Assembly: GCA_016711405.1 (NCBI GenBank)
Contig: JADJSZ010000014.1
Location: 18,986-82,985, forward strand
Length of the DNA: 64,000 bases
Direction: 5' to 3'
Source: Candidatus Hadersleviella danica
Lineage (GTDB): Bacteria; Chloroflexota; Anaerolineae; Promineifilales; Promineifilaceae
The position numbers were made by a program, and so were the translations under genes. The notes beneath the pieces were generated by a model. The model searched no databases. It was given only the letters and a program-made list of their open reading frames with translations, and had not been told where the DNA came from. This document shows, piece after piece, positions 46,524 through 56,700 of this stretch; positions within the stretch are counted from its first letter, which is position 1; every line of letters begins with the position of its first letter.

Positions 46524-48313
46524 TTACGGCCGTTGGCCGAGTCGGCCTAACTCTTCCTCTACCAGTGCGGGGTCGAGCTTCTTGAACAGCGGGCTAGGCT
46601 TGGGCAGTTGCCGCCCAGCGGGGATGTCTATCCGTCGCCACTCGCCGACAGCGGGGCTGGCATCATAGGTCAGGGCGACATGGGTGCGGGTGCTTTCGGC
46701 GTACTCCTGCACCACAGGGTTGCCGAACAATTGCCCCTCCTCACCCAACATTTGGTGCAACGCCTCGCTGGTGAAGGGCAACACGGGCGAGAACAGCACT
46801 TTGAGGCCGCTCATCGCTTGCAGGGCAATGTAGAGGGCACGGCCGGCCGTGCCCAAATCGGTCTTGGCCGTCGTCCACGGGCTGGTCTCTTCCAGATATT
46901 GGTTGACGAGGGTCGAAATCCGCAACGTCTCTTGCAAAGCCGCTCGGAATTTGCACGCCTCGTAGAAGTCGCCCACGGTGGTAAAGCCTTCGTTCACGGC
47001 CGCCAACAACGCCTCATCCCGCTCCGTTAAATCGCCCGGCTCGGGAACCACCCCGCCAAAATAGCGCTGAATCATGTTCAAGACACGGTTGGCAAGGTTG
47101 CCCCAGTTGGCCACCAATTCGTTGTTGTTGCGGTCCACATACCCTTGCCAGCTCCAATCGCTGTCGCGGCTCTCGGGCATCACGGCCGTCAAATAATAGC
47201 GCAATGGGTCGGGGTCGTGCCGTTCGAGAGCTTCCAACATCCACACCCCCCAATTCATGCTCCCGCTGATTTTGCGCCCTTCCATGTTCATAAACTCGTT
47301 GGCGGGCACATCATAGGGCAGGTTGAGGTTCTCTTGGCTGGGGTCGGTGCTGTAGAGTGGGCCAACGCCCCACAGTTGGGCGGGCCAAAAAATGGTGTGG
47401 AAGGGGATGTTGTCTTTGCCGATGAAGTAGACTGTCTTGGCCTTGTCGTTGTACCACCACTTCTTCCACCCCTCGGGGTCGTTGTTGTTTGGGCCCACTC
47501 AATGGCGGCCGAAAAATAGCCAATGACCGCCTCGAACCAGACATAGAGGGTTTTGTGTTCGTAGCCCGGCACGGGCACGGGGATGCCCCACTCGGCAATG
47601 TCGCGGGTGATAGCACGGCCGATGAGACCCTCGTCCAAAATCCAATTTTTGGTGAAGTTGAGGACATGCGGCTTCCAATGCGCTTTGCCCTCCTGAATCC
47701 ACTCCTCGATGTGGTCGTGGGCCAACTTGGGCAAATCAATGAAGAAATGCTCCGTGTCGCGCATCTCGAGGGTGCTGTTGTCCGTCTTACTGCGTGGGTT
47801 GAGCAGTTGGGCGGCACTCTCAAACAGGGTGTTGCAATTGTCGCATTGGTCGCCCCGCGCCCGCTCGTAGCCGCAATTGGGGCAGGTGCCTTCGATGTAC
47901 CTGTCGGGCAGGAATTTGCCGGCCGTGGGGGAGTACATCTGCGGGGTGATTTTTTTGTAGAGGTAGCCATTGTTCAGCAGGGCGAGGAACATATCCTGCG
48001 AAACGCGGGCGTGATTTTCGGTGTGGGTGTGGGTGAAGAGGTCGTAGCCGAGGCCGAGTTGTTGGAAGAGGCGCAGGAAACGGCCGTGGTAATAGTTAAA
48101 CACCTCGTCCACGCTCTTGCCCATCTCCTCCGCCTTCACTGTTACGGGTGTGCCGTGGCTATCCGACCCCGAAACCATCAACACATCGTTGCCCTTCAGC
48201 CGATGATAGCGAGCGAAAATATCGGCTGGCAGGTAGGAGCCAGTCACGTTGCCTTGGTGAATATCTGCATTGGCATAAGGCCATGCCACGCAGACGAGAA
48301 TGGGGGTGTTCAT
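46524..48313 (-). CDS. metG: Methionyl-tRNA synthetase, one frameshift
   Basis: This enzyme charges tRNA-Met. The N-terminal part shows VCVAWPYANADIHQGNVTGS, the HIGH-like motif, and a zinc knuckle CPNCGYERARGDQCDNC. It also has WILDEGLIGRAITRDIAEWGIPVP and LYVWFEAVIGYFSA. After a shift near 47495 it continues VYFIGKDNIPFHTIFWPA and MNMEGRKISGSMNWGVW, then an anticodon-binding helical domain. The signature loop is RKISGS rather than KMSKS. The true start is 48313, just after a TCAGCAC repeat that adds false residues upstream. No C-terminal tRNA-binding (EMAP) domain is present. Confidence 0.93.
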
Positions 48314-48388
48314 AAGTGCTGAGTGCTGAGTGCTGAATGCTGAGTGCAAAGTACTCAGGACTTAGCACTCAGCATTCAGCACTCGCTA
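48314..48388. repeat. GTGCTGA heptamer repeat, inverted pair
   Basis: AGTGCTGAGTGCTGAGTGC words and CTTAGCACTCAGCATTCAGC words complement each other between metG and the next gene. Confidence 0.88.
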
Positions 48389-49096
48389 TTACATTTCATC
48401 CAAATCTTCATCAATGTCATTGTCGTCGTCGTCTTCCTCTTCCTCTTCCTCATCTTCTAGCTCAATCTCCTCCACAAACTCAGTCAGGAGTTCGGCCATC
48501 AGTTCAAAATCATCTTCGCTAATCCGCAGATAAACCTCTTTTTCATTGAGCAGGTCGCGGAATTTGGGCTGGCTTTCCAGTTCCACACTGTCTAGCCACA
48601 CCGCTTGAGCCAGACTGATGGCGTAAGCATCAATGTCAATCGGGTAGACCTTGATAAGTTCTTCGTTAAATTGCAATTCGGCGTATTCTTTCGATTTGGC
48701 CTCACGTGGGTCGCCCGTGATGGTGGCCACGGCGAAGAAGGAGCGAGCATCGCAGGCGTAGTAGATGAAGCGGTCGCCGATTTTAATTTCGGGGGCGCGG
48801 CTACTGGTGGGGGTGACAAGGGTGCGGATGGATACGGGGTTGAGTTCCGCATCGCCAATCGAAGCGATGGATTTGATGAAGTGCTGGGCATTGGTAGCCG
48901 AGCGGCGGCGAGCGCGGCTGGCCGTTTCAGCCTCAATTTCAGCTTTGATGTTTTCCCAAATGCGTTCTTGGACGCTCATTTTTAGCTCGGCTTCGGTGCC
49001 ATCTTCATAGCGCACCTGCATTTTTTCGCGGCCGATTCCGAGAACTGTGTATTTGCCTTTGCGGTTGGCATAATTTCCGTTTATTTCAAACAACAT
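48389..49096 (-). CDS. Protein with EVE/PUA-like core and poly-acidic tail, unknown function
   Basis: The 235-residue protein begins with a small beta module (MLFEINGNYANRKGKYTVLG, then MQVRYEDGTEAELKMSVQ) and a basic helix (ASRARRRSATNAQHF). The middle part (IGDRFIYYACDARSFFAVATITGDPREA, YPIDIDAYAISLAQAVWLD) is suggestive of an EVE or PUA-like fold that binds modified bases; this is weak. The last 28 residues are almost all Asp/Glu. There is no signal peptide. Upstream is the convergent-free gap at 49097-49334. Function unknown. Confidence 0.6.
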   Translation of the reverse strand: MLFEINGNYANRKGKYTVLGIGREKMQVRYEDGTEAELKMSVQERIWENIKAEIEAETASRARRRSATNAQHFIKSIASIGDAELNPVSIRTLVTPTSSRAPEIKIGDRFIYYACDARSFFAVATITGDPREAKSKEYAELQFNEELIKVYPIDIDAYAISLAQAVWLDSVELESQPKFRDLLNEKEVYLRISEDDFELMAELLTEFVEEIELEDEEEEEEDDDDNDIDEDLDEM

Positions 49097-49334
49097 TGTC
49101 TCCTCGCGGGTGTTAGGTAATGGGAGGGGGAGAAGGGATTATGGGGGATTCCTTATTCGGGATGGGTGAATTCCCAGAACGAATAAAGCTTGCCCCAAGC
49201 CACCTGTTTTTTGCAAGGGGCAATTTATAGCGAAAACGCTACAAGAATGCCAATATAGCATTTCAGCATTTCAGCTAGTCAGCTTATTTGCCTTTTAGCT
49301 GAGGGGCTGACTAGCTGACTAGCTGATTAGCTTT
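49097..49334. other. Gap with AGCTGACT repeats
   Basis: No gene is seen. TAGTCAGCTTATT and GAGGGGCTGACTAGCTGACTAGCTGAT words lie at about 49270-49332. The rest is unique sequence, likely holding the promoter of the minus-strand gene. Confidence 0.6.
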
Positions 49335-50503
49335 TTAACGCATTCGGTGGAGGGTGGTTCCATCCCAAGAGAAGAGGGCACGGCCGTTGCTCCCCGTACC
49401 CAGCACCAAATCTGCTTGGCCATCCCCTGTGCGGTCGGTGACGGCCGCTAATTCCCATTGGGTGATGGCGTTTGGACGGCCGTCTAACGCCCCGCTCCAC
49501 AGAAGGGTAATTTGTTGGGCTTCATCCTGTTGGAAGATAGCCGCTTGGGGGTAACTGTGCCGCCCTTGCCAAAAGGCGATGAGTTCGTTGCGGCCGTCGG
49601 CCGCAACATCGGCCCATTCCCAGCGCAAAAGGGAGGGAGATTGACTTTGTTGCCATGTCTGAGCCAATTGGCGCAAACCCCGCTCGCCGCTTCCACTGAT
49701 GGCCTCGTGCAATTCCGCCACGGCTCCTTTGCTGGGCAGGGGAACAATTGAGTTTCGGCCGTGGTGTGGCTAGGAGCTGTTAATGCGGGGTTGGCTTCTT
49801 CGGGGTGCAAAAAGCCCAGTTGCAACCCATTCGCCAAGGCGGGTTGCAAACAGCTATAAGTGAGAGCCAGCCCTTGTTGCTCACTTTGGATGGCAACGAC
49901 AGCATCTCGGCCGCTTGCCAAATCAACATTTTGATAGAGCATGAAGATATTGTTGCCCGCTTCATGCAATTGCACCTCAAAAGTGACAAGTTCGCCTGTG
50001 CTATATAAAGGAATATCATCCCATTCCAACACATAAATGCGTTCAGGTGCTGTTCCAACCACTTCGTATTCTAAGTAGCCGACAAAGGTCAAGTCGAGGT
50101 CAATCCAGTAGGGGGCAATCATGTCCCCCATTTCGGGCACGACCCCATCTGTCGGGGAAGGGCAGAATGTTTCAAACGTGGCATTGCCTTCGTCGCCAAA
50201 GGTCAGCGAGCCATTGCTACTGGCTTGCAAGGTGGTATACGTTTGGCCGTAAAAGGTAAAGGGGAAGGGCAACTCTAGTTCAATGAACCCATCATCCACA
50301 TAGAGAGCGGTATCGTTGGTAGCATCAATGTATTCGGCCGTGCCTTCGGTCGTACAGGTATAGCCATATAAATCAGGGCCGGGGCAAAGGGTTATTGCCT
50401 CGCCATATGGCTCTTCTGCCCACACGCGCATGGCAATGAACACCACGAGAATGGTTAGGACAACGGCCGTAAAAAGGACACCAAAACGTCTTTCCCAAAA
50501 CAT
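49335..50503 (-). CDS. Secreted beta-rich protein, frameshifted before a C-terminal FG-GAP-like part
   Basis: The N-terminus at 50503 (MFWERRFGVLFTAVVLTILVVFIAM) is a signal anchor. The body contains ELPFPFTFYGQTYTTLQASSNGSLTFGD and DMIAPYWIDLDL, a pattern seen in nidogen/NIDO-like extracellular beta domains. After a shift near 49700 the tail reads ELHEAISGSGERGLRQLAQTWQ...AAVTDRTGDGQADLVLGTGSNG, resembling an FG-GAP calcium-binding repeat. An outside-surface role is inferred. Confidence 0.65.
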
Positions 50504-50597
50504 GGGCACAGTGTAGCCGATAGGTTCAGTTGGGACAAGGGGTGGGCGGGCTAGGCGAGCCAGAGTGGGGCAGATTGCTACGGGCGGGCTTTCATTT

Positions 50598-51521
50598 TTA
50601 CTGTGTAGTTTGCCAAGTTTCTTCAACCACGGCCGAGCGTTCGCCCAAGGAGCCAAGATCTACGTCATTGATGTTGACAAAGACTCCGGCCGCATTACCC
50701 GTGCGCACAGTGACAAAATCGGTTCCCGTCCAGCTAAATACATCTCCCTTCTTCGCTTGTCCCTCATAAGCAATCACATCATCCACTACCACCGAAAGCC
50801 ATGTGCGCTCCGTCACATTGATTTCGATTTCGATGCGGTCTAAGGTGACGGGCAAGGGCGAGCGGGTCGGGCTGGGCGCGGAGCCGCTGTTGGTGCTGTT
50901 GCTTGGTCTGCTGGTGGGCAAACTGTCGAACCCTACGGTATCGCTCAAGGTGATTGTGCTGGTTAGGGCTTGAGTATTGAAGGTAGCCGTGGGCAAGCTG
51001 TTGAGCACATCTTGGGCGGCCGTGCCCGTCACGACTGATTCGGCCGTCTCATCTCCCCAATTCAAGACCAGTGGGGCAAAGCGCCAGCTAATTAGACCAA
51101 TAGCCACCAGCAGTGCCACCACAATTAAGCGGCCGACCCAATCGGAGCTACTTTGAGTGGGCATTGGCCCAATCTGCAAATCGCTCGATTCAAAAAATGT
51201 ACCATTTTCCGATTCGGGCAGTTCGGGTTGGATGAGGGTGTAGTTGGGCACGGCCGCCACGGCCGTCTTGCCTGCTGGCACAGGCAATTGCCCCCGCATC
51301 GCTTCGTATCGTTCAAGGAGTGGGTTCGGCTCTAATCCCAGAAAACGGGCATATTTGCCCAAATAGCCACGCACATGGGTGGTAGATGGCAACTGGTGAT
51401 ACTCGCTGGCTTCCAGAGCCTTTAAGTATTTGATGCTGATACGCAATGTTTGGTGAACCTGAGTCAGGGTTAACCCTTTCAGTTCCCGCGCCTCGCGTAG
51501 GATATTTCCAATTTCGTCCAC
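50598..51521 (-). CDS. RodZ-like HTH membrane protein
   Basis: The cytoplasmic N-terminus has a helix-turn-helix (IGNILREARELKGLTLTQVHQTLRISIKYLKALE) typical of RodZ/HTH_25 proteins, which link MreB filaments to the cell-wall machinery. One membrane helix (LIVVALLVAIGLISW, about 132-150) is followed by a Ser/Thr/Pro spacer. A C-terminal beta domain follows (ERTWLSVVVDDVIAYEGQAKKGDVFSWTG, DUF4115-like). The order and length match the family. It lies upstream of no shape gene here, but near rplI. Confidence 0.85.
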   Translation of the reverse strand: MDEIGNILREARELKGLTLTQVHQTLRISIKYLKALEASEYHQLPSTTHVRGYLGKYARFLGLEPNPLLERYEAMRGQLPVPAGKTAVAAVPNYTLIQPELPESENGTFFESSDLQIGPMPTQSSSDWVGRLIVVALLVAIGLISWRFAPLVLNWGDETAESVVTGTAAQDVLNSLPTATFNTQALTSTITLSDTVGFDSLPTSRPSNSTNSGSAPSPTRSPLPVTLDRIEIEINVTERTWLSVVVDDVIAYEGQAKKGDVFSWTGTDFVTVRTGNAAGVFVNINDVDLGSLGERSAVVEETWQTTQ

Positions 51522-51529
51522 AGTCGTTA

Positions 51530-51613
51530 AAAAGAAAAATGAGAAGTAAAAAGCTAAAGAGATGGTATCACCATCTTCTTCTTACTCTTTACTTCTCACT
51601 TCTTACTAATGAA
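51530..51613. repeat. AGAAGTAAAA / TTACTTCTC inverted repeat
   Basis: AAATGAGAAGTAAAAAGCTAAAG and CTTTACTTCTCACTTCTTACT words flank GATGGTATCACCATC, itself a palindrome. It lies between rplI and the RodZ-like gene. Confidence 0.8.
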
Positions 51614-52132
51614 CTATGCTTCAGTTTCTTCAGTGGTGGCCTCGACTGCTTCAACGGCCGTTTCTTTTTGGGGAGCTTGAACGCCTTCGGCGGTAATGCT
51701 TACCTTGAGACGCGCTTGAAACTCTTTGTCCAACCGTACCACGACGGTGTGGTTGCCCACTTGACGCAGGGATTTGCCATCCACTTCGATTTTGCGGCGG
51801 TCTACATCAATGCTCAGGGTTTGGTTGAGCTTGTCGGCAATATCGGCCGCTGTAATCGAGCCATACAACTTGCCCGAATCGCCTGCTTTGGCCACAAATA
51901 AGACAGTGCTTTTGTTGAGCCGATCCGTGAGCGCCGAAAATTCTTTCCGCAACTGTTCGCGGCGAGCGGCCGCTTGTTCCATCCAAACTTTGGCTTGCTT
52001 TAGTTCACTTGTGGTGGCGGGCACAGCCAAACCACGGGGAATGAGGAAATTGCGGCCGAAACCCGGTGCAACCTCAAAAACTTCACCCGTATATCCTAAA
52101 TGATCAACATCTTTTTTCAGCAGTACTTTCAT
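51614..52132 (-). CDS. rplI: 50S ribosomal protein L9
   Basis: L9 binds 23S rRNA near the L1 stalk. The start at 52132 gives MKVLLKKDVDHLGYTGEVFEVAPGFGRNFLIPRG, the conserved N-terminal domain. A long helix (QAAARREQLRKEFSALTDRL) and the C-terminal domain (GKLYGSITAADIADKLN, HTVVVRLDKEFQARLKV) follow. A short Glu/Ala tail of about 20 residues is extra. The frame upstream of 52132 is not part of the family. Confidence 0.96.
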   Translation of the reverse strand: MKVLLKKDVDHLGYTGEVFEVAPGFGRNFLIPRGLAVPATTSELKQAKVWMEQAAARREQLRKEFSALTDRLNKSTVLFVAKAGDSGKLYGSITAADIADKLNQTLSIDVDRRKIEVDGKSLRQVGNHTVVVRLDKEFQARLKVSITAEGVQAPQKETAVEAVEATTEETEA

Positions 52133-52347
52133 CGCTGGGTAATCTCCTCTGGTAATTTTGCAGTTGATAATGGTAGCAGAGGCAAAGTCATTTGGCAAAC
52201 ATCCGAAAACTGCGCATAGCAAAACGGCCCTCACGCCCCACCCACTGGCCGAGGCAATCTCACACCTGTAGCTGGCCACGCTGGAATTTTCATCGCCCAA
52301 ATTTCTTGACACCTACCCACCTTTTTGATATTATCTGACCTTGCTAT

Positions 52348-52420
52348 GGGGTCGTGGTGTAGTGGTTAACACGTCGGCCTGTCAAGCCGAAGATCGCGGG
52401 TTCGATCCCCGTCGCTCCCG
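52348..52420 (+). tRNA. tRNA-Asp (anticodon GTC)
   Basis: The cloverleaf can be drawn by hand. The anticodon stem TCGGC/GCCGA encloses CTGTCAA, with GTC at 52381-52383. The T arm GCGGG-TTCGATC-CCCGT and a D arm with AGTGGTTAA are present. The acceptor stem GGGGTCG/CGCTCCC has one G-T pair and one T-C mismatch, and the discriminator base is G. No CCA is encoded. Confidence 0.93.
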
Positions 52421-52424
52421 CTCA

Positions 52425-52455
52425 AAAGCTCTCGCAGCTGCGAGAGCTTTTTGTT
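52425..52455 (+). terminator. Terminator after tRNA-Asp
   Basis: AAAGCTCTCGCAG and CTGCGAGAGCTTT form a perfect palindrome followed by TTGTTG, five bases after the tRNA. Confidence 0.85.
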
Positions 52456-52567
52456 GCCTAGAAGCTGAGATGAGGGAGCATCTGTGTGAATGGGCCAGCC
52501 AACTCCTCCCTCCCCTATTGTCCACGGTGGTATAATGAACTTGCAACTTGCCGCCTTCCCCAAGCCC

Positions 52568-53599
52568 ATGACCACTCTCTTCATCTATTCCCCCGCTGAA
52601 GGACATACATTCCCTCACCACCCCGAAAACCCCAGCCGTGGTTTGGCCATCCAAACTGTATTTGAACGCGAGGGGCTATTTGCTGATTTGCTTGTTTTGC
52701 CGCCCACGGCCGCGACCGATGCCCAACTCCTGCGCACCCATCATGCCCATTTGGTGGAGGTGGTGCATGGTGTTTCGCGGCGCGGTGGCGGCCGTTTAGA
52801 TGCCGACACCTATGCCACGGCCGAAAGCTATGATTTGGCCCGCATTGCGGTGGGGAGTGCTTGCTCGGCCGTGGATTACATTGTCACAGGCCAAGCCGAT
52901 AATGGCTTTGTGGTCGCTCGGCCGCCCGGCCACCATGCCGAATACAAAAGCGTGGGGGGATTTTGCCTCTTCAATAATGTGGCCGCCGCCGCCCGCCAAG
53001 CCCAACGTGTCCACAAACTCCAGCGCGTCATGATTTTGGATTTTGATGTTCACCACGGCAATGGAACCCAAGACATTTTTTACCACGACAACACCGTTTT
53101 ATTTATCTCCTTGCACCAATATGGCCATTATTTTTATCCCGGCACAGGAGCGGCCAACGAAATAGGGCGCGACAAAGGGGCTGGTTTTAATCTAAACGTG
53201 CCCTTGCCACCCCAAGTGGGCAATGCTGGTTATGATTTTATTTTCCGCGACCTGATTTTGCCCCGCGCCCGTGCTTTTCAACCCGAACTCATTTTAATTT
53301 CGGCGGGTTATGATGCTCATTGGGCTGACCCACTGGCCTCGGCCGCGTTGAGTTTGCGTGGCTATGCCACCCTCTCCCAACAACTTGTGGAAATGGCGGA
53401 CGAGTTGTGCAACGGCCGTATTCTCTTTGTCTTAGAAGGAGGCTATCTATTAGATGCTCTCGCCTATGGCGTGCTTAATAGCACCTACGCCTTGCTCAAG
53501 CGCGACACCATGAAAGACCCTCTGGGCGAATTTGAGGAGAGCGAAACGGATGTCCAACCCTTACTCGCAACATTACATAAGCTCCACTTGATTAAATAG
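52568..53599 (+). CDS. Histone-deacetylase-family zinc amidohydrolase
   Basis: Bacterial members deacetylate polyamines, acetoin-pathway targets or proteins. All active-site motifs are present: ARPPGHHAEYKSVGGFCLFNNVA (paired His), ILDFDVHHGNGTQDIF (zinc Asp and His), SAGYDAHWADPL (zinc Asp) and LEGGYLL (transition-state Tyr). I choose the ATG at 52568 (MTTLFIYSPAEGHTFPHHPENPSR), where homology of this family starts; an ATG at 52535 is possible. No signal peptide; cytoplasmic. Substrate unknown. Confidence 0.92.
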   Translation: MTTLFIYSPAEGHTFPHHPENPSRGLAIQTVFEREGLFADLLVLPPTAATDAQLLRTHHAHLVEVVHGVSRRGGGRLDADTYATAESYDLARIAVGSACSAVDYIVTGQADNGFVVARPPGHHAEYKSVGGFCLFNNVAAAARQAQRVHKLQRVMILDFDVHHGNGTQDIFYHDNTVLFISLHQYGHYFYPGTGAANEIGRDKGAGFNLNVPLPPQVGNAGYDFIFRDLILPRARAFQPELILISAGYDAHWADPLASAALSLRGYATLSQQLVEMADELCNGRILFVLEGGYLLDALAYGVLNSTYALLKRDTMKDPLGEFEESETDVQPLLATLHKLHLIK

Positions 53600-53757
53600 G
53601 GTAAACTCTGCATAATTTAGTTGACAATAAATAAAATTAGGGAACTATTCAGATAGAGATAGAGGTGAACATAGCGATTCTGCCTACTAGGTCTTCCTCT
53701 CCATTTATCTCTACACTCTATCTTGCCCACCTTAATTTCTAATTCGTGTGAGGAAAT
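53600..53757. repeat. AGATAGAG / TCTACACTCTATC repeats upstream of the giant gene
   Basis: CAGATAGAGATAGAGG and CCATTTATCTCTACACTCTATC lie in the 158-base gap. A TTGACA-like hexamer at 53620 followed by AT-rich sequence is a possible promoter -35 region. Confidence 0.6.
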
Positions 53758-56700
53758 TTGCCACAGGTTGACCTGCATCAGTATTTAGCCGAAATTCGGG
53801 AGATGTTGAGCCAAGGGCGATACACGGCCGCCGCCGCCCATTGTCGCCATATTTTGGCCGCCTACCCGCGCCATGTAGATAGTTACCGCCTGTTGGCCAA
53901 AGCACTCCTCTCCCAAAAAAAATACGATGATGCCACCGATATTTACCAGCGAGTCCTCAGTGCTGACCCACTGGATACAGGGGCACGTGTGGGTCTGGCC
54001 ACGGCGTTTAAGGCCCAGCGCAAATTGCCTGAGGCGATTCAACAACTCGCCTTAGCGTGTGAGTTGGAGCCATACAACAACTCTTTGCACGGCCGTTGGG
54101 AAGCCCTTTGCCGCGAAGCCAAACAAACACTCCCTCCCGCCACCCCATCTCGGGCCGCTTTAGGTGTGCTCAATTTTAAGACGGGGCTATACAGGCAAGC
54201 CATCCAAGAGTTAACTGCTATTTTGCAAAACCAACCTGAGCGGGTGGATTTGCAACTGGTGCTGGCCGAAGCATATTGGCGGCTCGATAAAAAGATTGAG
54301 GCGGCCAGCCTGAGCGAAAAAATCCTTGCCAAATTGCCCCACAGCATCAAAGCCAACGCCATTTTAGCCGAAGTTTGGCTTCGCACGGGGCGGGTTGCAG
54401 GAGCTAGACGGCCGCTTCAACTGCTCCAAGGGCTGACCCAACCCACCCAAAGCAGTTGTGATGCAGATCAACCCGAGGGACGTGCTTTCCTAACCAAAGG
54501 CTCTATTCCCATCGCCAAACAACTCCAAATTGCTTATTTCGCCAAAGAGGTCGAAGAAGAGGCGTTTAGAACCACTTCAGATGATGAGTGGTCGGCCGAC
54601 CTTGCCTTTGAGGAGGAGGGGCTGTATGAGTCCAGTGAAGAGGGGGAAGGGGTTGAAGTAGACTTTTTGCCTTGCTCGATTCCAACGACGGCGGCGGCTC
54701 CCTTTTTGCCTTTGATACGGCCGATGACGAGGATAGCACCCCGAATTGGACAGGCTTGGAGGGGGATGAAAGCGAGGAGACGGCGAAGGCCCCCTCCACC
54801 CATTTCGATTTCCTCGATTTAACCGAGCACCGCACCGAGGAACCAACCGAGGATGAGGCGGATGTGCCCGATTGGCTGGTGGAGATGGATACGGGGCCAT
54901 TGTCCAAAAAAGAGGCGGCCGATGTGCCCGATTGGATTCGGGACACGGCCGAGCGCGACACTCCCTTGGCCGATGGCGACCGCCCCGATTGGTTGATGGA
55001 AATGGAAACGATGGCAGAGGATGATTACGCCAGCAATCTCTTTATGAGCGATGAAGAGCTGGCCACCCTCTCCCACGAACAAGACCCCTTTGACCAGCGC
55101 AACACCCCCCCAGCCACACCTGCACCCCCAGCCGCCCAAGATGATTTTGATTTCTTGGACAATTGGGATACCCCTAGCCCATCAACCCCTGCGGTGATAG
55201 GCAAGCCTGTGGGGATGGATGTGAACGCTTTTGTGGCCAGCAACAGCGATGGGGATGATTTGCCCGATTGGTTGATGGATTTAGATAGCCCCAGTTCGCC
55301 CATTTCCACCTCTACGCCTGCCGAACCACCCTCCAGCGTGTTTGTGGTAGCCGAGGCGGATGATGATTTTTCCTTTTTAGATGACCCCGCCCCCATCGAA
55401 GAAGCAACGGCCGCACAGGACGATGCCCTTCCCCCCATGCCTGATTGGATGCAAGAATTGCGTTCTGCTCCTGTCACGGCCGAGGCGATGTTCCTTGGCT
55501 CGGAGGCTGAGGATGAGGGCGTGGCGGAAGATGATTTTGCTTTTCAGAGTGATTTGCCAGATTGGCTACAAGACCCCGTCGAGCTTTCCCGGCCGCCGCT
55601 TATGTGCCGCGTGTCACGGCCGCAAACTGGTTGGACGAGGAACAGGAAGGTCTCATGGCCACGCCCGAAGAAGATGAAGAATTAGAAGGTTTTGCCTTTG
55701 ATTTGTTGGGGGATGACACAGCCTCTGCCCTAACCGACCAAGCCGATGATAGCTGGTTGGAATTGCTGGGCGGAGCGAATTCCTCATCCCTGCCTGCGGA
55801 TGATATGGATGATTTAGAGGGTTGGCTTAATGAGCCAGCACCCAAAACCATCTCAGAAACGGCCGATGACCTCGACTGGCTGGGAGGCGCAGCCGTGGCC
55901 AGCACGGCGGACGAGTTGCCCGATTGGTTGGGTACACCCTGCAGCGGCAGAAACAACAACCGAAACTGATTTAGACGATTTGGCGGGTTGGCTGAGTGAG
56001 CCAGCGGCCGAAATCGAAGAAGAAGAGACGGCCGATGGCCTCGACTGGCTGGGAGGCGCAGCCGTGGTCAACGCGGCCGATGAGTTGCCTGATTGGTTGG
56101 GCACGCCTGCAACGGCTGAAGCGACAACCGAAACTGATTTAGATGATTTGGCGGGTTGGCTGAATGAGCCAGCGGCCGAAATCGAAGAAGAAGAAACGGC
56201 CGATGACCTCGACTGGCTGGGTGGCGCGGCTGTGGCCAGCACGGCCGACGAGTTGCCCGATTGGTTGGGCACACCTGCAACGGCCGAAGCAACATCTGAA
56301 ACCGATTTAGATGATTTAGCGGGTTGGCTGAGTGAGCCAGCGGCCGAAATCGAAGAAGAAGAAACGGCCGATGACCTCGACTGGCTGGGCGGCGCGGCTG
56401 TGGTCAACGCGGCCGATGAGTTGCCCGATTGGTTGGGCACGCCTGCAACGGCCGAAGCGACAACCGAAACTGATTTAGATGATTTGGCGGGTTGGTTGAG
56501 TGAGCCAGCGGCCGAAATCGAAGAAGAAGAAGAAACGGCCGATGACCTTGACTGGTTGGGTGGCGCGCCGTGGCCAACGCGGCGGACGAGTTACCCGATT
56601 GGTTGGGCACGCCTGCAACGGCCGAAGCAACAACTGAAACTGACTTAGACGATTTGGCGGGTTGGTTAAATGAGCCAGCGGCCGAAATCGAAGAAGAAGA

